Assembly: GCF_045679555.1 (NCBI RefSeq)
Contig: NC_092091.1
Coordinates: 85,740,962-85,804,961 of the forward strand
Length of the DNA stretch: 64,000 nucleotides
Source: Salvelinus alpinus
Taxonomy: Eukaryota > Chordata > Actinopteri > Salmoniformes > Salmonidae
Direction: 5' to 3'
The notes under the pieces are model-generated. The model was not told where the DNA came from. It saw only the letters and a program-made list of their open reading frames with translations, and did not search any database. Position numbers and translations under genes: made by a program. Positions 9,969 to 24,985 of the stretch are shown one piece after another. Numbering within the stretch: position 1 is the first letter of the stretch; each line of letters starts with the position of its first letter.

Positions 9969-12060
9969 AAAAATGTCAGGGTCAGGCTGGACTGTATCAC
10001 AGTAGGATAGAAATTAACACTTGGTAGAATATATAACTTAAACATCCATGGTGGTGACATTAACACTTGGTAGAATATATAACTTACACATCCATGGTGG
10101 TGACATTAACACTTGGTAGAATATATAACTTAAACATCCATGGTGGTGACATTAACACTTGGTAGAATATATAACTTACACATCCATGGTGGTGACATTA
10201 ACACTTGGTAGAATATATAACTTAAACATCCATGGTGGTGACATTAACACTTGGTAGAATATATAACTTACACATCCATGGTGGTGACATTAACACTTGG
10301 TAGAATATATAACTTAAACATCCATGGTGGTGACATTAACACTTGGTAGAATATATAACTTAAACATCCATGGTGGTGACATTAACACTTGGTAGAATAT
10401 ATAACTTACACATCCATGGTGGAGACATTAACACTTGGTAGAATATATAACTTACACATCCATGGTGGTGACATTAACACTTGGTAGAATATATAACTTA
10501 AACATCCATGGTGGTGACATTAACACTTGGTAGAATATATAACTTAAACATCCATGGTGGTGACATTAACACTTGGTAGAATATATAACTTAAACATCCA
10601 TGGTGGTGACATTAACACTTGGTAGACTATATAACTTAAACATCCATGGTGGTGACATTAACACTTGGTAGACTATATAACTTACACATCCATGGTGGTG
10701 ACATTAACACTTGGTAGAATATATAACTTACACATCCATGGTGGTGACATTAACACTTGGTAGAATATATAACTTACACATCCATGGTGGTGACATTAAC
10801 ACTTGGTAGAATATATAACTTAAACATCCATGGTGGAGACATTAACACTTGGTAGAATATATAACTTAAACATCCATGGTGGTGACATTAACACTTGGTA
10901 GAATATATAACTTAAACATCCATGGTGGTGACATTAACACTTGGTAGACTATATAACTTAAACATCCATGGTGGTGACATTAACACTTGGTAGAATATAT
11001 AACTTAAACATCCATGGTGGTGACATTAACACTTGGTAGAATATATAACTTACACATCCATGGTGGAGACATTAACACTTGGTAGAATATATAACTTACA
11101 CATCCATGGTGGAGACATTAACACTTGGTAGAATATATAACTTACACATCCATGGTGGTGACATTAACACTTGGTAGAATATATAACTTACACATCCATG
11201 GTGGAGACATTAACACTTGGTAGAATATATAACTTAAACATCCATGGTGGTGACATTAACACTTGGTAGAATATATAACTTACACATCCATGGTGGAGAC
11301 ATTAACACTTGGTAGAATATATAACTTACACATCCATGGTGGAGACATTAACACTTGGTAGAATATATAACTTACACATCCATGGTGGAGACATTAACAC
11401 TTGGTAGAATATATAACTTCTACATCCATGGTGGTGACATTAACACTTGGTAGAATATATAACTTAAACATCCATGGTGGTGACATTAACACTTGGTAGA
11501 ATATATAACTTAAACATCCATGGTGGAGACATTAACACTTGGTAGAATATATAACTTAAACATCCATGGTGGTGACATTAACACTTGGTAGACTATATAA
11601 CTTAAACATCCATGGTGGTGACATTAACACTTGGTAGAATATATAACTTAAACATCCATGGTGGTGACATTAACACTTGGTAGAATATATAACTTACACA
11701 TCCATGGTGGAGACATTAACACTTGGTAGAATATATAACTTACACATCCATGGTGGAGACATTAACACTTGGTAGAATATATAACTTACACATCCATGGT
11801 GGTGACATTAACACTTGGTAGAATATATAACTTACACATCCATGGTGGAGACATTAACACTTGGTAGAATATATAACTTAAACATCCATGGTGGTGACAT
11901 TAACACTTGGTAGAATATATAACTTACACATCCATGGTGGAGACATTAACACTTGGTAGAATATATAACTTACACATCCATGGTGGAGACATTAACACTT
12001 GGTAGAATATATAACTTACACATCCATGGTGGAGACATTAACACTTGGTAGAATATATAA

Positions 12061-15000
12061 CTTCTACATCCATGGTGGTGACATTAACACTTGGTAGAAT
12101 ATATAACTTAAACATCCATGGTGGTGACATTAACACTTGGTAGAATATATAACTTAAACATCCATGGTGGAGACATTAACACTTGGTAGAATATATAACT
12201 TAAACATCCATGGTGGTGACATTAACACTTGGTAGAATATATAACTTAAACATCCATGGTGGTGACATTAACACTTGGTAGAATATATAACTTACACATC
12301 CATGGTGGAGACATTAACACTTGGTAGAATATATAACTTACACATCCATGGTGGAGACATTAACACTTGGTAGAATATATAACTTACACATCCATGGTGG
12401 TGACATTAACACTTGGTAGAATATATAACTTACACATCCATGGTGGAGACATTAACACTTGGTAGAATATATAACTTACACATCCATGGTGGAGACATTA
12501 ACACTTGGTAGAATATATAACTTACACATCCATGGTGGAGACATTAACACTTGGTAGAATATATAACTTACACATCCATGGTGGTGACATTAACACTTGG
12601 TAGAATATATAACTTACACATCCATGGTGGTGACATTAACACTTGGTAGAATATATAACTTAAACATCCATGGTGGTGACATTAACACTTGGTAGAATAT
12701 ATAACTTACACATCCATGGTGGAGACATTAACACTTGGTAGACTATATAACTTAAACATCCATGGTGGAGACATTAACACTTGGTAGAATATATAACTTA
12801 CACATCCATGGTGGTGACATTAACACTTGGTAGAATATATAACTTACACATCCATGGTGGTGACATTAACACTTGGTAGAATATATAACTTAAACATCCA
12901 TGGTGGAGACATTAACACTTGGTAGAATATATAACTTAAACATCCATGGTGGTGACATTAACACTTGGTAGACTATATAACTTAAACATCCATGGTGGAG
13001 ACATTAACACTTGGTAGAATATATAACTTACACATCCATGGTGGTGACATTAACACTTGGTAGAATATATAACTTACACATCCATGGTGGTGACATTAAC
13101 ACTTGGTAGACTATATAACTTAAACATCCATGGTGGAGACATTAACACTTGGTAGAATATATAACTTACACATCCATGGTGGTGACATTAACACTTGGTA
13201 GAATATATAACTTACACATCCATGGTGGTGACATTAACACTTGGTAGAATATATAACTTACACATCCATGGTGGTGACATTAACCCTTGGTAGACTATAT
13301 AACTTAAACATCCATGGTGGAGACATTAACACTTGGTAGAATATATAACTTACACATCCATGGTGGTGACATTAACACTTGGTAGAATATATAACTTACA
13401 CATCCATGGTGGTGACATTAACACTTGGTAGAATATATAACTTAAACATCCATGGTGGTGACATTAACACTTGGTAGAATATATAACTTACACATCCATG
13501 GTGGTGACATTAACACTTGGTAGAATATATAACTTAAACATCCATGGTGGTGACATTAACACTTGGTAGAATATATAACTTACACATCCATGGTGGAGAC
13601 ATTAACACTTGGTAGAATATATAACTTAAACATCCATGGTGGTGACATTAACACTTGGTAGAATATATAACTTACACATCCATGGTGGTGACATTAACAC
13701 TTGGTAGAATATATAACTTAAACATCCATGGTGGTGACATTAACACTTGGTAGAATATATAACTTAAACATCCATGGTGGTGACATTAACACTTGGTAGA
13801 ATATATAACTTACACATCCATGGTGGAGACATTAACACTTGGTAGAATATATAACTTACACATCCATGGTGGTGACATTAACACTTGGTAGAATATATAA
13901 CTTAAACATCCATGGTGGTGACATTAACACTTGGTAGAATATATAACTTAAACATCCATGGTGGTGACATTAACACTTGGTAGAATATATAACTTAAACA
14001 TCCATGGTGGTGACATTAACACTTGGTAGAATATATAACTTACACATCCATGGTGGAGACATTAACACTTGGTAGAATATATAACTTAAACATCCATGGT
14101 GGTGACATTAACACTTGGTAGAATATATAACTTACACATCCATGGTGGTGACATTAACACTTGGTAGAATATATAACTTAAACATCCATGGTGGTGACAT
14201 TAACACTTGGTAGAATATATAACTTAAACATCCATGGTGGTGACATTAACACTTGGTAGAATATATAACTTACACATCCATGGTGGAGACATTAACACTT
14301 GGTAGAATATATAACTTACACATCCATGGTGGTGACATTAACACTTGGTAGAATATATAACTTAAACATCCATGGTGGTGACATTAACACTTGGTAGAAT
14401 ATATAACTTAAACATCCATGGTGGTGACATTAACACTTGGTAGAATATATAACTTAAACATCCATGGTGGTGACATTAACACTTGGTAGACTATATAACT
14501 TAAACATCCATGGTGGTGACATTAACACTTGGTAGACTATATAACTTACACATCCATGGTGGTGACATTAACACTTGGTAGAATATATAACTTACACATC
14601 CATGGTGGTGACATTAACACTTGGTAGAATATATAACTTACACATCCATGGTGGTGACATTAACACTTGGTAGAATATATAACTTAAACATCCATGGTGG
14701 AGACATTAACACTTGGTAGAATATATAACTTAAACATCCATGGTGGTGACATTAACACTTGGTAGAATATATAACTTAAACATCCATGGTGGTGACATTA
14801 ACACTTGGTAGACTATATAACTTAAACATCCATGGTGGTGACATTAACACTTGGTAGAATATATAACTTAAACATCCATGGTGGTGACATTAACACTTGG
14901 TAGAATATATAACTTACACATCCATGGTGGAGACATTAACACTTGGTAGAATATATAACTTACACATCCATGGTGGAGACATTAACACTTGGTAGAATAT

Positions 15001-18000
15001 ATAACTTACACATCCATGGTGGTGACATTAACACTTGGTAGAATATATAACTTACACATCCATGGTGGAGACATTAACACTTGGTAGAATATATAACTTA
15101 AACATCCATGGTGGTGACATTAACACTTGGTAGAATATATAACTTACACATCCATGGTGGAGACATTAACACTTGGTAGAATATATAACTTACACATCCA
15201 TGGTGGAGACATTAACACTTGGTAGAATATATAACTTACACATCCATGGTGGAGACATTAACACTTGGTAGAATATATAACTTCTACATCCATGGTGGTG
15301 ACATTAACACTTGGTAGAATATATAACTTAAACATCCATGGTGGTGACATTAACACTTGGTAGAATATATAACTTAAACATCCATGGTGGAGACATTAAC
15401 ACTTGGTAGAATATATAACTTAAACATCCATGGTGGTGACATTAACACTTGGTAGAATATATAACTTAAACATCCATGGTGGTGACATTAACACTTGGTA
15501 GAATATATAACTTACACATCCATGGTGGAGACATTAACACTTGGTAGAATATATAACTTACACATCCATGGTGGAGACATTAACACTTGGTAGAATATAT
15601 AACTTACACATCCATGGTGGTGACATTAACACTTGGTAGAATATATAACTTACACATCCATGGTGGAGACATTAACACTTGGTAGAATATATAACTTACA
15701 CATCCATGGTGGAGACATTAACACTTGGTAGAATATATAACTTACACATCCATGGTGGAGACATTAACACTTGGTAGAATATATAACTTACACATCCATG
15801 GTGGTGACATTAACACTTGGTAGAATATATAACTTACACATCCATGGTGGTGACATTAACACTTGGTAGAATATATAACTTAAACATCCATGGTGGTGAC
15901 ATTAACACTTGGTAGAATATATAACTTACACATCCATGGTGGAGACATTAACACTTGGTAGACTATATAACTTAAACATCCATGGTGGAGACATTAACAC
16001 TTGGTAGAATATATAACTTACACATCCATGGTGGTGACATTAACACTTGGTAGAATATATAACTTACACATCCATGGTGGTGACATTAACACTTGGTAGA
16101 ATATATAACTTAAACATCCATGGTGGAGACATTAACACTTGGTAGAATATATAACTTAAACATCCATGGTGGTGACATTAACACTTGGTAGACTATATAA
16201 CTTAAACATCCATGGTGGAGACATTAACACTTGGTAGAATATATAACTTACACATCCATGGTGGTGACATTAACACTTGGTAGAATATATAACTTACACA
16301 TCCATGGTGGTGACATTAACACTTGGTAGACTATATAACTTAAACATCCATGGTGGAGACATTAACACTTGGTAGAATATATAACTTACACATCCATGGT
16401 GGTGACATTAACACTTGGTAGAATATATAACTTACACATCCATGGTGGTGACATTAACACTTGGTAGAATATATAACTTACACATCCATGGTGGTGACAT
16501 TAACCCTTGGTAGACTATATAACTTAAACATCCATGGTGGAGACATTAACACTTGGTAGAATATATAACTTACACATCCATGGTGGTGACATTAACACTT
16601 GGTAGAATATATAACTTACACATCCATGGTGGTGACATTAACACTTGGTAGAATATATAACTTAAACATCCATGGTGGTGACATTAACACTTGGTAGAAT
16701 ATATAACTTACACATCCATGGTGGAGACATTAACACTTGGTAGAATATATAACTTACACATCCATGGTGGTGACATTAACACTTGGTAGAATATATAACT
16801 TAAACATCCATGGTGGTGACATTAACACTTGGTAGAATATATAACTTAAACATCCATGGTGGTGACATTAACACTTGGTAGAATATATAACTTAAACATC
16901 CATGGTGGTGACATTAACACTTGGTAGACTATATAACTTAAACATCCATGGTGGTGACATTAACACTTGGTAGACTATATAACTTACACATCCATGGTGG
17001 TGACATTAACACTTGGTAGAATATATAACTTACACATCCATGGTGGTGACATTAACACTTGGTAGAATATATAACTTACACATCCATGGTGGTGACATTA
17101 ACACTTGGTAGAATATATAACTTAAACATCCATGGTGGAGACATTAACACTTGGTAGAATATATAACTTAAACATCCATGGTGGTGACATTAACACTTGG
17201 TAGAATATATAACTTAAACATCCATGGTGGTGACATTAACACTTGGTAGACTATATAACTTAAACATCCATGGTGGTGACATTAACACTTGGTAGAATAT
17301 ATAACTTAAACATCCATGGTGGTGACATTAACACTTGGTAGAATATATAACTTACACATCCATGGTGGAGACATTAACACTTGGTAGAATATATAACTTA
17401 CACATCCATGGTGGAGACATTAACACTTGGTAGAATATATAACTTACACATCCATGGTGGTGACATTAACACTTGGTAGAATATATAACTTACACATCCA
17501 TGGTGGAGACATTAACACTTGGTAGAATATATAACTTAAACATCCATGGTGGTGACATTAACACTTGGTAGAATATATAACTTACACATCCATGGTGGAG
17601 ACATTAACACTTGGTAGAATATATAACTTACACATCCATGGTGGAGACATTAACACTTGGTAGAATATATAACTTACACATCCATGGTGGAGACATTAAC
17701 ACTTGGTAGAATATATAACTTCTACATCCATGGTGGTGACATTAACACTTGGTAGAATATATAACTTAAACATCCATGGTGGTGACATTAACACTTGGTA
17801 GAATATATAACTTAAACATCCATGGTGGAGACATTAACACTTGGTAGAATATATAACTTAAACATCCATGGTGGTGACATTAACACTTGGTAGAATATAT
17901 AACTTAAACATCCATGGTGGTGACATTAACACTTGGTAGAATATATAACTTACACATCCATGGTGGAGACATTAACACTTGGTAGAATATATAACTTACA

Positions 18001-21000
18001 CATCCATGGTGGAGACATTAACACTTGGTAGAATATATAACTTACACATCCATGGTGGTGACATTAACACTTGGTAGAATATATAACTTACACATCCATG
18101 GTGGAGACATTAACACTTGGTAGAATATATAACTTACACATCCATGGTGGAGACATTAACACTTGGTAGAATATATAACTTACACATCCATGGTGGAGAC
18201 ATTAACACTTGGTAGAATATATAACTTACACATCCATGGTGGTGACATTAACACTTGGTAGAATATATAACTTACACATCCATGGTGGTGACATTAACAC
18301 TTGGTAGAATATATAACTTAAACATCCATGGTGGTGACATTAACACTTGGTAGAATATATAACTTACACATCCATGGTGGAGACATTAACACTTGGTAGA
18401 CTATATAACTTAAACATCCATGGTGGAGACATTAACACTTGGTAGAATATATAACTTACACATCCATGGTGGTGACATTAACACTTGGTAGAATATATAA
18501 CTTACACATCCATGGTGGTGACATTAACACTTGGTAGAATATATAACTTAAACATCCATGGTGGAGACATTAACACTTGGTAGAATATATAACTTAAACA
18601 TCCATGGTGGTGACATTAACACTTGGTAGACTATATAACTTAAACATCCATGGTGGAGACATTAACACTTGGTAGAATATATAACTTACACATCCATGGT
18701 GGTGACATTAACACTTGGTAGAATATATAACTTACACATCCATGGTGGTGACATTAACACTTGGTAGACTATATAACTTAAACATCCATGGTGGAGACAT
18801 TAACACTTGGTAGAATATATAACTTACACATCCATGGTGGTGACATTAACACTTGGTAGAATATATAACTTACACATCCATGGTGGTGACATTAACACTT
18901 GGTAGAATATATAACTTACACATCCATGGTGGTGACATTAACCCTTGGTAGACTATATAACTTAAACATCCATGGTGGAGACATTAACACTTGGTAGAAT
19001 ATATAACTTACACATCCATGGTGGTGACATTAACACTTGGTAGAATATATAACTTACACATCCATGGTGGTGACATTAACACTTGGTAGAATATATAACT
19101 TAAACATCCATGGTGGTGACATTAACACTTGGTAGAATATATAACTTACACATCCATGGTGGAGACATTAACACTTGGTAGAATATATAACTTACACATC
19201 CATGGTGGAGACATTAACACTTGGTAGAATATATAACTTACACATCCATGGTGGTGACATTAACACTTGGTAGAATATATAACTTACACATCCATGGTGG
19301 AGACATTAACACTTGGTAGAATATATAACTTACACATCCATGGTGGAGACATTAACACTTGGTAGAATATATAACTTACACATCCATGGTGGAGACATTA
19401 ACACTTGGTAGAATATATAACTTACACATCCATGGTGGTGACATTAACACTTGGTAGAATATATAACTTACACATCCATGGTGGTGACATTAACACTTGG
19501 TAGAATATATAACTTAAACATCCATGGTGGTGACATTAACACTTGGTAGAATATATAACTTACACATCCATGGTGGAGACATTAACACTTGGTAGACTAT
19601 ATAACTTAAACATCCATGGTGGAGACATTAACACTTGGTAGAATATATAACTTACACATCCATGGTGGTGACATTAACACTTGGTAGAATATATAACTTA
19701 CACATCCATGGTGGTGACATTAACACTTGGTAGAATATATAACTTAAACATCCATGGTGGAGACATTAACACTTGGTAGAATATATAACTTAAACATCCA
19801 TGGTGGTGACATTAACACTTGGTAGACTATATAACTTAAACATCCATGGTGGAGACATTAACACTTGGTAGAATATATAACTTACACATCCATGGTGGTG
19901 ACATTAACACTTGGTAGAATATATAACTTACACATCCATGGTGGTGACATTAACACTTGGTAGACTATATAACTTAAACATCCATGGTGGAGACATTAAC
20001 ACTTGGTAGAATATATAACTTACACATCCATGGTGGTGACATTAACACTTGGTAGAATATATAACTTACACATCCATGGTGGTGACATTAACACTTGGTA
20101 GAATATATAACTTACACATCCATGGTGGTGACATTAACACTTGGTAGAATATATAACTTAAACATCCATGGTGGAGACATTAACACTTGGTAGAATATAT
20201 AACTTAAACATCCATGGTGGTGACATTAACACTTGGTAGAATATATAACTTAAACATCCATGGTGGTGACATTAACACTTGGTAGACTATATAACTTAAA
20301 CATCCATGGTGGTGACATTAACACTTGGTAGAATATATAACTTAAACATCCATGGTGGTGACATTAACACTTGGTAGAATATATAACTTACACATCCATG
20401 GTGGAGACATTAACACTTGGTAGAATATATAACTTACACATCCATGGTGGAGACATTAACACTTGGTAGAATATATAACTTACACATCCATGGTGGTGAC
20501 ATTAACACTTGGTAGAATATATAACTTACACATCCATGGTGGAGACATTAACACTTGGTAGAATATATAACTTAAACATCCATGGTGGTGACATTAACAC
20601 TTGGTAGAATATATAACTTACACATCCATGGTGGAGACATTAACACTTGGTAGAATATATAACTTACACATCCATGGTGGAGACATTAACACTTGGTAGA
20701 ATATATAACTTACACATCCATGGTGGAGACATTAACACTTGGTAGAATATATAACTTCTACATCCATGGTGGTGACATTAACACTTGGTAGAATATATAA
20801 CTTAAACATCCATGGTGGTGACATTAACACTTGGTAGAATATATAACTTAAACATCCATGGTGGAGACATTAACACTTGGTAGAATATATAACTTAAACA
20901 TCCATGGTGGTGACATTAACACTTGGTAGAATATATAACTTAAACATCCATGGTGGTGACATTAACACTTGGTAGAATATATAACTTACACATCCATGGT

Positions 21001-21980
21001 GGAGACATTAACACTTGGTAGAATATATAACTTACACATCCATGGTGGAGACATTAACACTTGGTAGAATATATAACTTACACATCCATGGTGGTGACAT
21101 TAACACTTGGTAGAATATATAACTTACACATCCATGGTGGAGACATTAACACTTGGTAGAATATATAACTTACACATCCATGGTGGAGACATTAACACTT
21201 GGTAGAATATATAACTTACACATCCATGGTGGAGACATTAACACTTGGTAGAATATATAACTTACACATCCATGGTGGTGACATTAACACTTGGTAGAAT
21301 ATATAACTTACACATCCATGGTGGTGACATTAACACTTGGTAGAATATATAACTTAAACATCCATGGTGGTGACATTAACACTTGGTAGAATATATAACT
21401 TACACATCCATGGTGGAGACATTAACACTTGGTAGACTATATAACTTAAACATCCATGGTGGAGACATTAACACTTGGTAGAATATATAACTTACACATC
21501 CATGGTGGTGACATTAACACTTGGTAGAATATATAACTTACACATCCATGGTGGTGACATTAACACTTGGTAGAATATATAACTTAAACATCCATGGTGG
21601 AGACATTAACACTTGGTAGAATATATAACTTAAACATCCATGGTGGTGACATTAACACTTGGTAGACTATATAACTTAAACATCCATGGTGGAGACATTA
21701 ACACTTGGTAGAATATATAACTTACACATCCATGGTGGTGACATTAACACTTGGTAGAATATATAACTTACACATCCATGGTGGTGACATTAACACTTGG
21801 TAGACTATATAACTTAAACATCCATGGTGGAGACATTAACACTTGGTAGAATATATAACTTACACATCCATGGTGGTGACATTAACACTTGGTAGAATAT
21901 ATAACTTACACATCCATGGTGGTGACATTAACACTTGGTAGAATATATAACTTACACATCCATGGTGGTGACATTAACCC
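12061..21980. repeat. large higher-order repeats inside the 46-bp satellite (53 to 70 units)
   Basis: The rare variant TTCTACATCC recurs at 12061, 15281, 17719 and 20755. The variant ATTAACCCTTGG recurs near 13281, 16501, 18939 and 21975. The spacings are 3220, 2438 and 3036 bp for both markers (70, 53 and 66 units). Tandem blocks of 2.4-3.2 kb have thus been copied as wholes. Confidence 0.85.
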
Positions 21981-22580
21981 TTGGTAGACTATATAACTTA
22001 AACATCCATGGTGGAGACATTAACACTTGGTAGAATATATAACTTACACATCCATGGTGGTGACATTAACACTTGGTAGAATATATAACTTACACATCCA
22101 TGGTGGTGACATTAACACTTGGTAGAATATATAACTTAAACATCCATGGTGGTGACATTAACACTTGGTAGAATATATAACTTAAACATCCATGGTGGAG
22201 ACATTAACACTTGGTAGAATATATAACTTAAACATCCATGGTGGTGACATTAACACTTGGTAGACTATATAACTTAAACATCCATGGTGGTGACATTAAC
22301 ACTTGGTAGAATATATAACTTAAACATCCATGGTGGTGACATTAACACTTGGTAGAATATATAACTTAAACATCCATGGTGGTTACATTAACACTTGGTA
22401 GACTATATAACTTAAACATCCATGGTGGAGACATTAACACTTGGTAGAATATATAACTTAAACATCCATGGTGGTGACATTAACACTTGGTAGAATATAT
22501 AACTTAAACATCCATGGTGGTGACATTAACACTTGGTAGAATATATAACTTAAACATCCATGGTGGTGACATTAACACTT

Positions 22581-24240
22581 GGTAGGCTATATAACTTAAA
22601 CATCCATGGTGGAGACATTAACACTTGGTAGAATATATAACTTAAACATCCATGGTGGTGACATTAACACTTGGTAGACTATATAACTTAAACCTCCATG
22701 GTGGAGACATTAACACTTGGTAGAATATATAACTTAAACATCCATGGTGGTGACATTAACACTTGGTAGACTATATAACTTAAACATCCATGGTGGTGAC
22801 ATTGACACTTGGTAGAATATATAACTTAAACATCCATGGTGGAGACATTAACACTTGGTAGACTATATAACTTAAACATCCATGGTGGTGACATTAACAC
22901 TTGGTAGACTATATAACTTAAACATCCATGGTGGTGACATTAACACTTGGTAGACTATATAACTTAAACATCCATGGTGGTGACATTAATACTTGGTAGA
23001 ATATATAACTTAAACATCCATGGTGGTGACATTAACACTTGGTAGAATATATAACTTAAACATCCATGGTGGTGACATTAACACTTGGTAGAATATATAA
23101 CTTAAACATCCATGGTGGTGACATTAACACTTGGTAGAATATATACCTTAAACATCCATGGTGGTGACATTAACACTTGGTAGAATATATAACTTAAACA
23201 TCCATGGTGGTGACATTAACACTTGGTAGAATATATAACTTAAACATCCATGGTGGTGACATTAACACTTGGTAGAATATATAACTTAAACATCCATGGT
23301 GGTGACATTAACACTTGGTAGACTATATAACTTAAACATCCATGGTGGTGACATTAACACTTGGTAGAATATATAACTTAAACATCCATGGTGGTGACAT
23401 TAACACTTGGTAGGCTATATAACTTAAACATCCATGGTGGAGACATTAACACTTGGTAGAATATATAACTTAAACATCCATGGTGGTGACATTAACACTT
23501 GGTAGACTATATAACTTAAACCTCCATGGTGGAGACATTAACACTTGGTAGAATATATAACTTAAACATCCATGGTGGTGACATTAACACTTGGTAGACT
23601 ATATAACTTAAACATCCATGGTGGTGACATTGACACTTGGTAGAATATATAACTTAAACATCCATGGTGGAGACATTAACACTTGGTAGACTATATAACT
23701 TAAACATCCATGGTGGTGACATTAACACTTGGTAGACTATATAACTTAAACATCCATGGTGGTGACATTAACACTTGGTAGACTATATAACTTAAACATC
23801 CATGGTGGTGACATTAATACTTGGTAGAATATATAACTTAAACATCCATGGTGGTGACATTAACACTTGGTAGAATATATAACTTAAACATCCATGGTGG
23901 TGACATTAACACTTGGTAGAATATATAACTTAAACATCCATGGTGGTGACATTAACACTTGGTAGAATATATACCTTAAACATCCATGGTGGTGACATTA
24001 ACACTTGGTAGAATATATAACTTAAACATCCATGGTGGTGACATTAACACTTGGTAGAATATATAACTTAAACATCCATGGTGGTGACATTAACACTTGG
24101 TAGAATATATAACTTAAACATCCATGGTGGTGACATTAACACTTGGTAGACTATATAACTTAAACATCCATGGTGGTGACATTAACACTTGGTAGACTAT
24201 ATAACTTAAACAATCATGGTGGTGACATTAACACTTGGTA
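22581..24240. repeat. 828-bp (18-unit) higher-order repeat, two copies
   Basis: Rare variants recur exactly 828 bp apart: GGTAGGCTAT at 22581 and 23409, AACCTCCATGG at 22693 and 23521, ATTGACACTTGG at 22801 and 23629, and TATACCTTAAAC at 23141 and 23969. This is a tandem copy of 18 units. Confidence 0.85.
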
Positions 24241-24985
24241 GACTATATAACTTAAACATCCATGGTGGTGACATTAACACTTGGTAGAATATATAACTTA
24301 AACATCCATGGTGGTGACATTAACACTTGGTAGAATATATAACTTAAACATCCATGGTGGTGACATTAACACTTGGTAGAATATATAACTTAAACATCCA
24401 TGGTGGTGACATTAACACTTGGTAGAATATATAACTTAAACATCCATGGTGGTGACATTAACACTTGGTAGAATATATACCTTAAACATCCATGGTGGTG
24501 ACATTAACACTTGGTAGAATATATAACTTAAACATCCATGGTGGTGACATTAACACTTGGTAGAATATATAACTTAAACATCCATGGTGGTGACATTAAC
24601 ACTTGGTAGAATATATAACTTAAACATCCATGGTGGTGACATTAACACTTGGTAGACTATATAACTTAAACATCCATGGTGGTGACATTAACACTTGGTA
24701 GACTATATAACTTAAACAATCATGGTGGTGACATTAACACTTGGTAGACTATATAACTTAAACATCCATGGTGGTGACATTAACACTTGGTAGAATATAT
24801 AACTTAAACATCCATGGTGGTGACATTAACACTTGGTAGAATATATAACTTAAACATCCATCATGGTGACATTAACACTTGGTAGAATATATAACTTAAA
24901 CATCCATGGTGGAGACATTAACACTTGGTAGAATATATAACTTAAACATCCATGGTGGTGACATTAACACTTGGTAGAATATATA
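23969..24985. repeat. 506-bp (11-unit) higher-order repeat
   Basis: TATACCTTAAAC recurs at 23969, 24475 and 24981. AACAATCATGG recurs at 24211 and 24717. Both spacings are 506 bp, 11 units. Confidence 0.8.
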
